Source of the DNA: Actinomycetes bacterium
Lineage (GTDB): Bacteria; Actinomycetota; Acidimicrobiia; Acidimicrobiales; RAAP-2
Reading direction: 5' to 3'
DNA: 15,465 nt
Assembly (NCBI GenBank): GCA_021849765.1
Contig: JAJZSM010000008.1
Coordinates: 1-15,465 of the forward strand
The notes beneath the pieces are model-generated. The model made no database searches and was not told where the DNA came from. It saw only the letters and a list, made by a program, of their open reading frames with translations. Below are positions 6,670 to 12,661 of this stretch, in pieces (within the stretch, counting starts at the first letter, position 1; every line of letters starts with the position of its first letter). The position numbers and the translations under genes are program-made.

Positions 6670-7518
6670 TCATGCCCCCCACCCCCGACGACGGTATCGC
6701 ACTCGGTCGGTCCGGCAGTCGGCATCGCAGCGGGTCGCGGCGGGAGCCCGAGCACGCTCAGGCCACACCGCCCGCCGAAAGCAGTCCCCGTCGACGGTGA
6801 TCACCTGGCCGGTGATCCACGCCGCCTCGTCCGAGGCGAGGAAGGCGACCAGGTTCGCCACGTCCGCGGGCTCGCCGAGGCGGCCCATCGGATACTGCGC
6901 GGCGACCGCTTCCTCCTTGCCCTCGTAGAGCGGGCGTGAGAAGACGGTCTTGATGACCGCCGGGGCGACGGCGTTCACCCGGACCTCGGGTCCGAGCTCG
7001 ACGGCGAGGGTCCTCGTCAGGTGGTCGAGTGCGGCCTTGGTGACGCCGTAGAACCCGAGATCCGGCGACGGCATCTGGCCAGTCACCGAAGAAACGTTCA
7101 CGACGACGCCCCGATGCTCGAAGCCGAGACCGGCGCACAGTGCGGCGCGCGTCCAGGCGACGGCGCTGAGGACGTTGACGTCAACCATCTTGCGCGCGGC
7201 CCCCAGGTCGATGTCGAGCGTCGGGCCGAAGGCCGGATTGATGCCGACGTTGTTGACGAGCATGTCCAGGCGCGAGAAGTGCGCGCGCGCCGTGGCGATC
7301 ACCTCCTCGAGGTGGTCGGGGTCGTCGGCCCGCCCGGCCACGGCCACGGCGGTACCGGGCGCGAACGAGGCGACGGCCTCGTCGAGGGCGTCGCGCTTGC
7401 GCGCGGTGAGCACGACGAGTGCGCCGTCCACGGCGAGGCGATGGGCGATGGCGAGGCCGATTCCCCGGCTCGCCCCGGTGACGACTGCGACCCGGTCCTC
7501 GAGGCGAGGATGTTCCAT
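6670..7518 (-). CDS. SDR-family NAD(P)-dependent oxidoreductase, with probable frameshift near the 3' end
   Basis: A classical short-chain dehydrogenase: TGASRGIG (14-21), NNVG (89-92), N115, S144, Y157 and K161 form cofactor site and catalytic tetrad. Basic residues at the cofactor loop (R18, R40) suggest NADP(H), an inference. As written the protein is 282 residues because after TVDGD (about 241-245) it runs into an Arg- and Cys-rich tail unlike any SDR. One extra G in the run complementary to 6786-6789 would make it end VDGGLLSAGGVA with a stop at 6758-6760, total 253 residues, a textbook SDR C-terminus. So the true 3' end is probably 6758. Start ATG 7518 has a poor ribosome binding site. 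It is the first gene of the minus-strand cluster and could oxidise a sugar or hydroxy acid feeding the aldehyde dehydrogenase and enolase-type enzyme. Confidence 0.88.
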   Translation of the reverse strand: MEHPRLEDRVAVVTGASRGIGLAIAHRLAVDGALVVLTARKRDALDEAVASFAPGTAVAVAGRADDPDHLEEVIATARAHFSRLDMLVNNVGINPAFGPTLDIDLGAARKMVDVNVLSAVAWTRAALCAGLGFEHRGVVVNVSSVTGQMPSPDLGFYGVTKAALDHLTRTLAVELGPEVRVNAVAPAVIKTVFSRPLYEGKEEAVAAQYPMGRLGEPADVANLVAFLASDEAAWITGQVITVDGDCFRRAVWPERARAPAATRCDADCRTDRVRYRRRGWGA

Positions 7519-7713
7519 CGTGCTTCGCGTTCGTCATTCGATGCTCGAGCCGTCTCGAACGAACCGGTCGCGACACACCGGGCACCTACACGGTTTCGAC
7601 CATAGTTGTCGGCTTCCCTCACTCCCTCCGCGGACCGTTGACGCATCACCGGCGCGACCGGACGGACGCCTAAATTGAGGAGACCTATTCCACCGAGAGA
7701 TTGGCGTGACGCG
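7519..7713. other. Divergent intergenic region, nothing firm recognised
   Basis: This 195-bp gap separates the minus-strand SDR gene from the plus-strand serine hydrolase gene and must hold both promoters. I see isolated elements (TTGACG at 7638, TAAATT at 7671, GAGGAG at 7677) but no pair with correct spacing, and no copy of the IclR-type motif. Confidence 0.4.
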
Positions 7714-9164
7714 ATGACCCAGGACCGAATCAACGAGGTCGACGCGGAACTGACCGCGAGGCTCCAGGGGATCCTCGACGACCGGGTCGCGGGGGGGGTC
7801 ACTGCCCCTCGGTGGTCGCCACGATCTTCCAGGGCGAGCGCGTGCTCCTGGAATCGGGTCTCGACGAGCGCCGACTCGGCGCCGGCGCGCCCGACCTCGA
7901 GACGGCCTACCGCATCGCGTCGTGCTCGAAGAGCTTCACCATCGTGACGCTGCTCATCCTGCGCGACCGCGGGCTCGTCGACCTCGACGCGCCCATCACC
8001 GACTACGTACCGGAGTTCACCCAGGGCGCGATGGGGCGAGCCTTCGAGGCGCCGAGCGTACGCATGCTCATGTCGATGTCGGGGGGACTGCCCACCGACG
8101 ACCCCTGGGCCGACCGCCAGGAGTCGATCTCGAACGAGACCTTCTCCTCCATCGTCGCCGGCGGCGCGTTGCTCACCACGATGCCCGCCGCCCGATACCA
8201 GTACTCGAACCTCGGCTTCGCGCTGCTCGGCCAGGTCATCGAACGCGTCTCGGGCCGGCGGCTCTGGGAGCTCGTCACCGAGGAGGTCCTGCGTCCGCTG
8301 GACCTCGGCGAGACCAGCTACGAGAAGGACGTCGTCGCGTCCGAGCAACTGGCCTACGGGTACCGACCGGGTCTCGAGGGCTGGGTCGAGTTGCCCTTCG
8401 CCGGACCGGGCGCCTTCTCAAGCATCGGTGGCCTGTTCTCGAGTGCGCGCGACCTGCGTACCTGGGCGCGCTGGCTCTCCTCGGCCCTCGGCGACGAGCC
8501 CGACGAGACGGGACCGCTGTCGGTCACGTCGCGGCGCGAGATGCAACAGATCGTGACCACCATCCCCGACGCCGCGAGCGCCGCGATCCTGCCCGAACAC
8601 GCCGCGCGCACCATCGGCTACGGCTACGGGCTCTTCGTTGAACACGACGAGCGCTGGGGCCAGTTCGTCTCGCACTCGGGGGGCTACCCCGGCTACAGCT
8701 CGCACATGCGCTGGCACGTGCCGAGTGGCCTCGGCGTGGTGGTCCTCGAGAACGCGCGGTACTCGGGCGCGGCCCAGACGGCGAGCCGGCTGATCGACGA
8801 GGTGCTCGCGAGCATCGACTTCCGGCTGCCCGGCGTCGAGGTGTGGCCGGTCACGCGCGAGCTGGCGCTGGTGGCCAACTCCCTGGTGAACCACTGGGAC
8901 GACGCGGTGGCCGCGCGCGTCTTCGAAGAGAACGTGGCACTCGACGTCCCCTACCCCGAACGCCGGGTACTGATCGAGCGCGCCATCGACGAGGTCGGCG
9001 GCCTCGACACCGCGTCGGCTCCACGCTTCCACGAGGAGCGCTCGGACTCCGCGCTCCACTTGATTTGGACGCTGCCCGGTGTCCGCGGCGAACTGACCTG
9101 TGAGATCCGCTTGAGCCCGAAGACCCCGGCGCTGGTGCAGACATTCAAGGTGTCGCAGTCGTAG
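7714..9164 (+). CDS. Beta-lactamase-fold serine hydrolase (class C / peptidase S12 type), frameshifted at a G8 run
   Basis: The main frame (450 residues from GTG 7812) carries all motifs of the family: SxxK as S37-C-S-K40 in IASCSKSFT, YxN as Y131-S-N133, and HxG as H288-S-G290 followed by GYPGYSSH. Residues about 330-450 form a C-terminal accessory domain. The expected N-terminal helix is encoded upstream from ATG 7714 (MTQDRINEVDAELTARLQ...DDRVAGG) but in another frame. The two join at eight Gs (7791-7798); nine Gs would restore a continuous protein reading RVAGGGHCPSVVATIF, about 483 residues. No signal peptide is visible, so the enzyme is probably cytoplasmic: an esterase, amidase or lactonase-like hydrolase rather than a penicillin-binding protein. 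Substrate is unknown. If the shift is real, a GTG 7812 start would still give a nearly complete enzyme. Confidence 0.88.
7791..7798 (+). repeat. G8 homopolymer at the frameshift
   Basis: Eight consecutive Gs lie exactly where the reading frame of the serine hydrolase changes. Adding one G (or removing two) restores the frame. It may be a sequencing undercall, a true mutation, or, least likely, a phase-variable tract. Confidence 0.85.
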
Positions 9165-9345
9165 CGCACATTTCTACGAAGTTGAAGTTAACTACTAGGC
9201 GTCCGCCGGGTACCGAGCGCGATGGCAGCGGCCGGATGAGTCACCGGTGAGTCGGCGCCACTTCCCCATACTGACGGGTGTTGACGAGGCATAGCGAGCT
9301 CTCATCTCCTCGCAGAGCAGATCTCGAGACGAACACCACCTAGCC

Positions 9346-9361
9346 GGCGACCAAGGTCGCC
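9346..9361. terminator. Palindrome between convergent genes, possible bidirectional terminator
   Basis: GGCGACC and GGTCGCC are perfect inverted repeats around AA. The element lies in the 285-bp gap between the serine hydrolase stop (9164) and the stop of the ASRT-family gene (9450), where a terminator is expected in both directions. It lacks a T tract on either strand. A second palindrome, TCACCGGTGA (9241-9250), is in the same gap; otherwise I recognise nothing there. Confidence 0.3.
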
Positions 9362-9449
9362 ATGGCTTTCGGTCGGATCATCGAGCGATCTCACGTGTCG
9401 ACTCGACCGTCCTATTCGGCCCTAAAGCGAATGCTCTGCAGCAGCAAGA

Positions 9450-9827
9450 TCAATCGCAGGGGAATGCGATGGTCGACATGAGCGCATTTGCTGCTTGGCG
9501 CGAGTCGAGGCGTGTGTGTTGGACCACGATTGGCTCATCGCTCTCAATGAGCACGCAGTAGTCGACACCGCGTGAGACGGGCGCGCCGGGCAGCCGTTCC
9601 AGATTCTGGTGCAGAATGCGCCGGGCGGGAATGGTGAGTTCGACCGGGCCCAAGGGATCGCGTTCGCTGAAGAAGATAGTAAAATTCACGTGCGCGGGCA
9701 CATCGTTGGCGTTCAACATGCATGCGGCCTCGTGGCTGACGAGGCTGGGGTCGTCACCCGTGCTTCCCGGTGGTATCCACCCGTCGGCGATGACCCAAGA
9801 CGTGCGACCGACCTTCGACGTGACCAT
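9450..9827 (-). CDS. Sensory rhodopsin transducer (ASRT) family protein
   Basis: A 125-residue protein, the same size as the Anabaena sensory rhodopsin transducer, and recognisable along its whole length. The opening is GRTSWVIADGWIPPGS (7-22), then SHEAACMLNANDVPAHVNFTIFFSERDPLGPVELTIPARR (31-70), and the hallmark QHTRLDSRQAANALMSTIA (103-121). In Anabaena the family member binds a sensory rhodopsin. Comparative work on the superfamily proposed that most members are small-ligand, probably carbohydrate-related, binding domains in bacteria without such rhodopsins. No rhodopsin gene is seen here. ATG 9827 is preceded by AAAGGA at good spacing; an upstream frame to 9920 is not family sequence. 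The gene is divergent from the RidA-PLP genes. A tetrameric cytoplasmic ligand-binding or regulatory role is inferred; there is no DNA-binding domain. Confidence 0.92.
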   Translation of the reverse strand: MVTSKVGRTSWVIADGWIPPGSTGDDPSLVSHEAACMLNANDVPAHVNFTIFFSERDPLGPVELTIPARRILHQNLERLPGAPVSRGVDYCVLIESDEPIVVQHTRLDSRQAANALMSTIAFPCD

Positions 9828-9973
9828 TGTCAATCCTTTCTTAGACGTGACCTGCACGCTGCGGACATCCCCCGATTGACACGGGCGCATTGAGGGTGAA
9901 GCAGCGGTCGCGCACGTCATCCCACCGCACCGAACCTGCTCGCATCCGACATCTGCACGTGAACCCGGTCAGT

Positions 9974-10026
9974 CAGTTGTTCAGCCTACAGAACAGTGGT
10001 CAGTATACAACTGCAACTACTAGAGT
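9974..10026 (+). promoter_or_regulatory. Candidate promoter/operator region of the ridA-PLP operon
   Basis: This AT-richer stretch holds nested inverted repeats: CAGTTGT (9974-9980) with ACAACTG (10007-10013), centre-to-centre 33 bp, and TGTTC (9978-9982) with GAACA (9991-9995). GTATAC (10003-10008) is also a palindrome. A weak promoter, TGGTCA (9997-10002), 18 bp, TAGAGT (10021-10026), fits a start about 35 bp before GTG 10069. The repeats suggest binding of a dimeric regulator over the -35, but no regulator gene is adjacent on this side. Confidence 0.35.
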
Positions 10027-10068
10027 TGGGCCAGAAGTAGCAGCCAACGAGAACGAGAGGACTCCAGA

Positions 10069-10449
10069 GTGGTTCGCACCAAGACAAGTACCGAATCGGC
10101 ACCCGCTCCGATCGCCCCCTATTCGCAGGCCGTGCGGATTGGGAACACCATCGCAGTCGCCGGGCAGGCCGGCGTCGACCCGACCAACGCGAAGATCGTT
10201 TCGCCCGACGTCGCGGCGCAAACCATTCAGACCTTCAAAAACATCGAGGCAATCCTCCACGCCGCCGCCGCGACGCTTGATGACGTCATCCGTGTCGACG
10301 TCTACCTCGCCGACCTGGCGGACTTCGCGGAGATGAATGCGGAATACGAGAAGGTCTTCACCCCGCCGTACCCGGCTCGAACCACCGTGGGCGTCGGCCT
10401 CCCCGCAGGTTTGAAGGTGGAGATCACGGTGCTGGCGGTGCTCGACTGA
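10069..10449 (+). CDS. RidA family (YjgF/YER057c/UK114) enamine/imine deaminase
   Basis: A 126-residue protein, the usual Rid length. It has the signatures of active RidA proteins: APYSQAV with Y18, the substrate-carboxylate Arg R104 in YPARTTVGVGLP, and E118 in LKVEITVLAV. RidA proteins form trimers in the cytoplasm and hydrolyse reactive enamines/imines, such as 2-aminoacrylate made by PLP enzymes, to keto acids and ammonia. GTG 10069 has GAGAGGA upstream. Its TGA overlaps the ATG of the next gene by one base, so both are translated together. That coupling to a PLP enzyme suggests it finishes or detoxifies that enzyme's product; this is inference. It could alternatively be a dedicated pathway deaminase of the Rid superfamily instead of a housekeeping RidA. 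Confidence 0.93.
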   Translation: MVRTKTSTESAPAPIAPYSQAVRIGNTIAVAGQAGVDPTNAKIVSPDVAAQTIQTFKNIEAILHAAAATLDDVIRVDVYLADLADFAEMNAEYEKVFTPPYPARTTVGVGLPAGLKVEITVLAVLD

Positions 10450-11573
10450 TGGAGTCCGCACCGGCATACGACATCTACCGCCAATTGGGCGTGCGTCGGG
10501 TGGTCAACGCGGCCACTACTCTCACCGCACTCGGCGGCATCACCCTGCCACCGGAGATCTCGGCCGCCATGACCACCGCCTCGACCTCGTGCGTCTCGAT
10601 GGATGAGCTGCACCTCGCGGCGGGACGACGACTCGCCGAGCTCACCAACAACGAAGCCGCGCTGGTCACGTCGGGCTGCGCCACAGCGATGGTCTTGGCG
10701 GTGCTCGCGACCATTACCGGCGGCCGCCCGGAGCTGATTGCCCAGATGCACCACCACAACACCTTGGCGCGCAACGTCGTAATCCACCGCGCGCACCGAA
10801 TTCCCTACGACCGGGCCATCGAGCTGGCCGGGGGTCGAATCGTGGAGGTCGGCAACGTCCTCCAGACCTTCACCTGGGAGCTGGAAGCGGCCATCGACGA
10901 GCACACCGCCGCCGTTTTCTGGACCGCTGGCGACCACATGCCCCAGACCACCCTGTCACTCGGCGAGACGGTCGCCATCGCGCACTCACGTGGCGTGCCC
11001 GTCATCGTTGACGCCGCGGCACAGCTCCCCCCCGTTTCGAACCTCTGGAACTTCACCAAGGGCCACGGTGTCGACCTCGTCACTTTCAGTGGCGGAAAGG
11101 GGCTTCGCGGTCCCCAAGCCAGCGGTCTACTCCTGGGTCGCGCCGACCTGGTGGAGGCGGCACGACTCAACGCCGCGCCATTCCAGCGGTTGGCGCGCCC
11201 CATGAAGGTAGGAAAAGAGGAGCTCTGCGGATTGGTGGCGGCCGTCGAACGGTATCTGGCCCTCGACCACGTCGCCCAGGCCGAGCAGTGGACGCGCACG
11301 GTTGACAACTGGGCGCAGCGACTCGCTTCGACCCCCGGACTCAGCGCACGACGGCTCGACCTCAACGAAGCCGGCCAACCCGTGCCGCGTCTGGAAGTCG
11401 CCTTCTCCGAGAATGGTCGTGCCACCGCCGTGGCCGCCCGACTCTGGAACGGTGATCCCCGCGTCGCCGTGCTGCGGGTAGGAGAGACCATCTATCTCTC
11501 ACCCGACACCCTGGAGGACGACGAGGTCGAACTCGTCATGGAACGGCTTTTCGAAGCACTTCACGTCGGATGA
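10449..11573 (+). CDS. SelA-like PLP-dependent enzyme (D-glucosaminate-6-P ammonia-lyase/DgaE-like, fold type I)
   Basis: A 374-residue fold-type-I PLP enzyme. It begins with the SelA/DgaE-type stretch YRQLGVRRVVNAATTLTALGG (10-30). It has the cofactor phosphate loop around VTSGCATAM (73-81), D188 in VIVDAAAQ (pairs with the pyridine nitrogen), and the Schiff-base lysine K217 in FSGGKGLRGPQASG. Bacterial selenocysteine synthase is about 460 residues; this shorter type has mostly been assigned to amino-acid or amino-sugar-acid metabolism, including D-glucosaminate-6-phosphate ammonia-lyase. I see no sign of selenium genes nearby. The start ATG overlaps the ridA stop (TGATG). Together the pair suggests beta-elimination of water or ammonia through an enamine, then hydrolysis to a 2-keto acid. 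The exact substrate is unknown. Confidence 0.85.
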   Translation: MESAPAYDIYRQLGVRRVVNAATTLTALGGITLPPEISAAMTTASTSCVSMDELHLAAGRRLAELTNNEAALVTSGCATAMVLAVLATITGGRPELIAQMHHHNTLARNVVIHRAHRIPYDRAIELAGGRIVEVGNVLQTFTWELEAAIDEHTAAVFWTAGDHMPQTTLSLGETVAIAHSRGVPVIVDAAAQLPPVSNLWNFTKGHGVDLVTFSGGKGLRGPQASGLLLGRADLVEAARLNAAPFQRLARPMKVGKEELCGLVAAVERYLALDHVAQAEQWTRTVDNWAQRLASTPGLSARRLDLNEAGQPVPRLEVAFSENGRATAVAARLWNGDPRVAVLRVGETIYLSPDTLEDDEVELVMERLFEALHVG

Positions 11574-11851
11574 GTGATGGAGATCGGTGACTGCATGGTA
11601 GCGAAGAGTCGCCACAATCCGAGTCTGACGACGCCTCCGCGGCGCGAAGATTTCAATCCCGGGACAGTCGTCTTGTCGCCGCGCCAGGAACGCCACGAGG
11701 AGGTACGTCGTGACGCGAGAGAATCGCTCGGTCGCGTCTTCACCGCGTCGGATCACGCGCACCGTACCGAGCCCGCAAAGGACCTGGTAGTAGTCTCGAT
11801 CAGACGCCATCACTGGGCGGCGGCGTCGTTGCAGCTGCGAAAGGAACCCCC
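11574..11851 (+). other. Gene-free 278-bp stretch before the second SDR gene
   Basis: No convincing gene, promoter pair or known RNA is seen. Open frames cover it on both strands (98 codons on plus, about 104 on minus) but their translations look like random high-GC sequence and match no family I know. The end holds the ribosome binding site AAAGGA for the SDR gene. The length is unusual inside an otherwise overlapping operon. Confidence 0.4.
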
Positions 11852-12631
11852 ATGTCCGAAGAAATGCTGATCGTCACGGGCGGAGTTTCGGGCATCGGCC
11901 GTGCCGTCGTCATGCTCGCCGCTCGACGGGGATGGAAGGTCGGGATCCTCGACTACAACGCTGATGGCCTCGCGCCGGTCCGCGAAGAAGCTTTGGCCGT
12001 GGGTGCCGCTGGTGCCGTCGCCGTGCGCTGTGACGTCGCCTCGGAGGACTCCGTCACCGAGGCGTTCGCGGCGGTGGAGCGAGAGCTCGGTCCACTGACC
12101 GGCCTCTTCACGTCGGCTGGGATTGAACGCCCGGGATTCGCCCATGAACTACCACTCGAGCTCTGGCAACGGGTGATCGACACGAACCTCACCGGCACCT
12201 TCCTGGCCTGTCGCGAGGCGTTACGCAGTCTGTTGCGATCGCAACGCGAAGGGTCCCTGGTCTGCTGCTCGTCGCCGGCCGGATTGGTCGCGTTCTCAGC
12301 CGGAGCCGCCAGCGCGTACAGCGCCTCCAAGGGAGGGGTGTCCGCGCTCGTGCGCAGCCTCGCAGTTGACTACGCCCATCACGGGATCCGGGTGAACGCC
12401 GTACTCCCGGGCCCGACCGAGACCCCGATGATGTGGGCGAACACCGAGCCCAGTCAGATGAGTGCCATGCGCAAGCTCATCGAGACGGAAGTCCCCCTGG
12501 GACGCCTGGCCGAACCCGAGGAACAGGCGCAGGCGGTGATGTGGCTGCTGTCGCCGGAATCGAGTTACGTGACCGGGTCGCACCTGACCTGCGACGGTGG
12601 CATCCTCGCCCAGGCCTCCATCAGCTTTTAG
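11852..12631 (+). CDS. SDR-family NAD-dependent oxidoreductase
   Basis: A 259-residue classical short-chain dehydrogenase, complete and normal in length. It has TGGVSGIG (9-16) for the dinucleotide, D34 after the second strand (suggesting NAD(H)), TSAG (87-90, in place of the usual NNAG), N112, S141, and Y156-x3-K160 in AYSASK. The C-terminus LTCDGGILAQASISF is typical. ATG 11852 is preceded by AAAGGA. It sits downstream of the PLP gene, same strand, separated by 278 bp, so it may be in the same operon or have its own promoter. It probably interconverts a hydroxyl and a keto group on the substrate or product of the Rid-PLP step; substrate not determinable. It is not a close copy of the other SDR of this window. 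Confidence 0.93.
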   Translation: MSEEMLIVTGGVSGIGRAVVMLAARRGWKVGILDYNADGLAPVREEALAVGAAGAVAVRCDVASEDSVTEAFAAVERELGPLTGLFTSAGIERPGFAHELPLELWQRVIDTNLTGTFLACREALRSLLRSQREGSLVCCSSPAGLVAFSAGAASAYSASKGGVSALVRSLAVDYAHHGIRVNAVLPGPTETPMMWANTEPSQMSAMRKLIETEVPLGRLAEPEEQAQAVMWLLSPESSYVTGSHLTCDGGILAQASISF

Positions 12632-12638
12632 CTCGTCG

Positions 12639-12661
12639 TCACGGGCGTTACCCGCGCGTGA
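12639..12661. terminator. Hairpin between convergent SDR and ABC-ATPase genes
   Basis: TCACGGGCG and CGCGCGTGA pair over nine positions with one mismatch around a 5-base loop. The gap between the two convergent stops is only 16 bp, and the hairpin covers the ATPase stop codon. No T tract follows on either strand, so it may act mainly as a roadblock or stabilise both 3' ends. Confidence 0.4.

Noticed and set aside
6639..6755. Longer aldehyde dehydrogenase start at 6755
   Set aside because: The added 39 residues are not ALDH sequence; relatives start at the SLYQVVNPATG position, i.e. 6638.
7299..8348. Minus-strand frame of 349 codons bridging the SDR and serine hydrolase genes
   Set aside because: Runs out of frame through part of the SDR gene, the intergenic gap and antisense to the hydrolase; no family sequence.
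9241..9250. Palindrome TCACCGGTGA
   Set aside because: Short palindromes are expected by chance at this GC content; no second copy or promoter context seen.
9828..9920. Longer ASRT-family start at 9920
   Set aside because: The 31 extra residues are not family sequence and ATG 9827 has a good AAAGGA ribosome binding site.
10449..11573. Selenocysteine synthase (SelA)
   Set aside because: Too short for canonical SelA, no selenium genes nearby, and coupling to ridA fits a catabolic lyase better.
11499..11870. Small frames on either strand in the gap before the second SDR gene
   Set aside because: No plausible family, no convincing ribosome binding site, Arg-rich random-looking translations; kept only as an unexplained gap.
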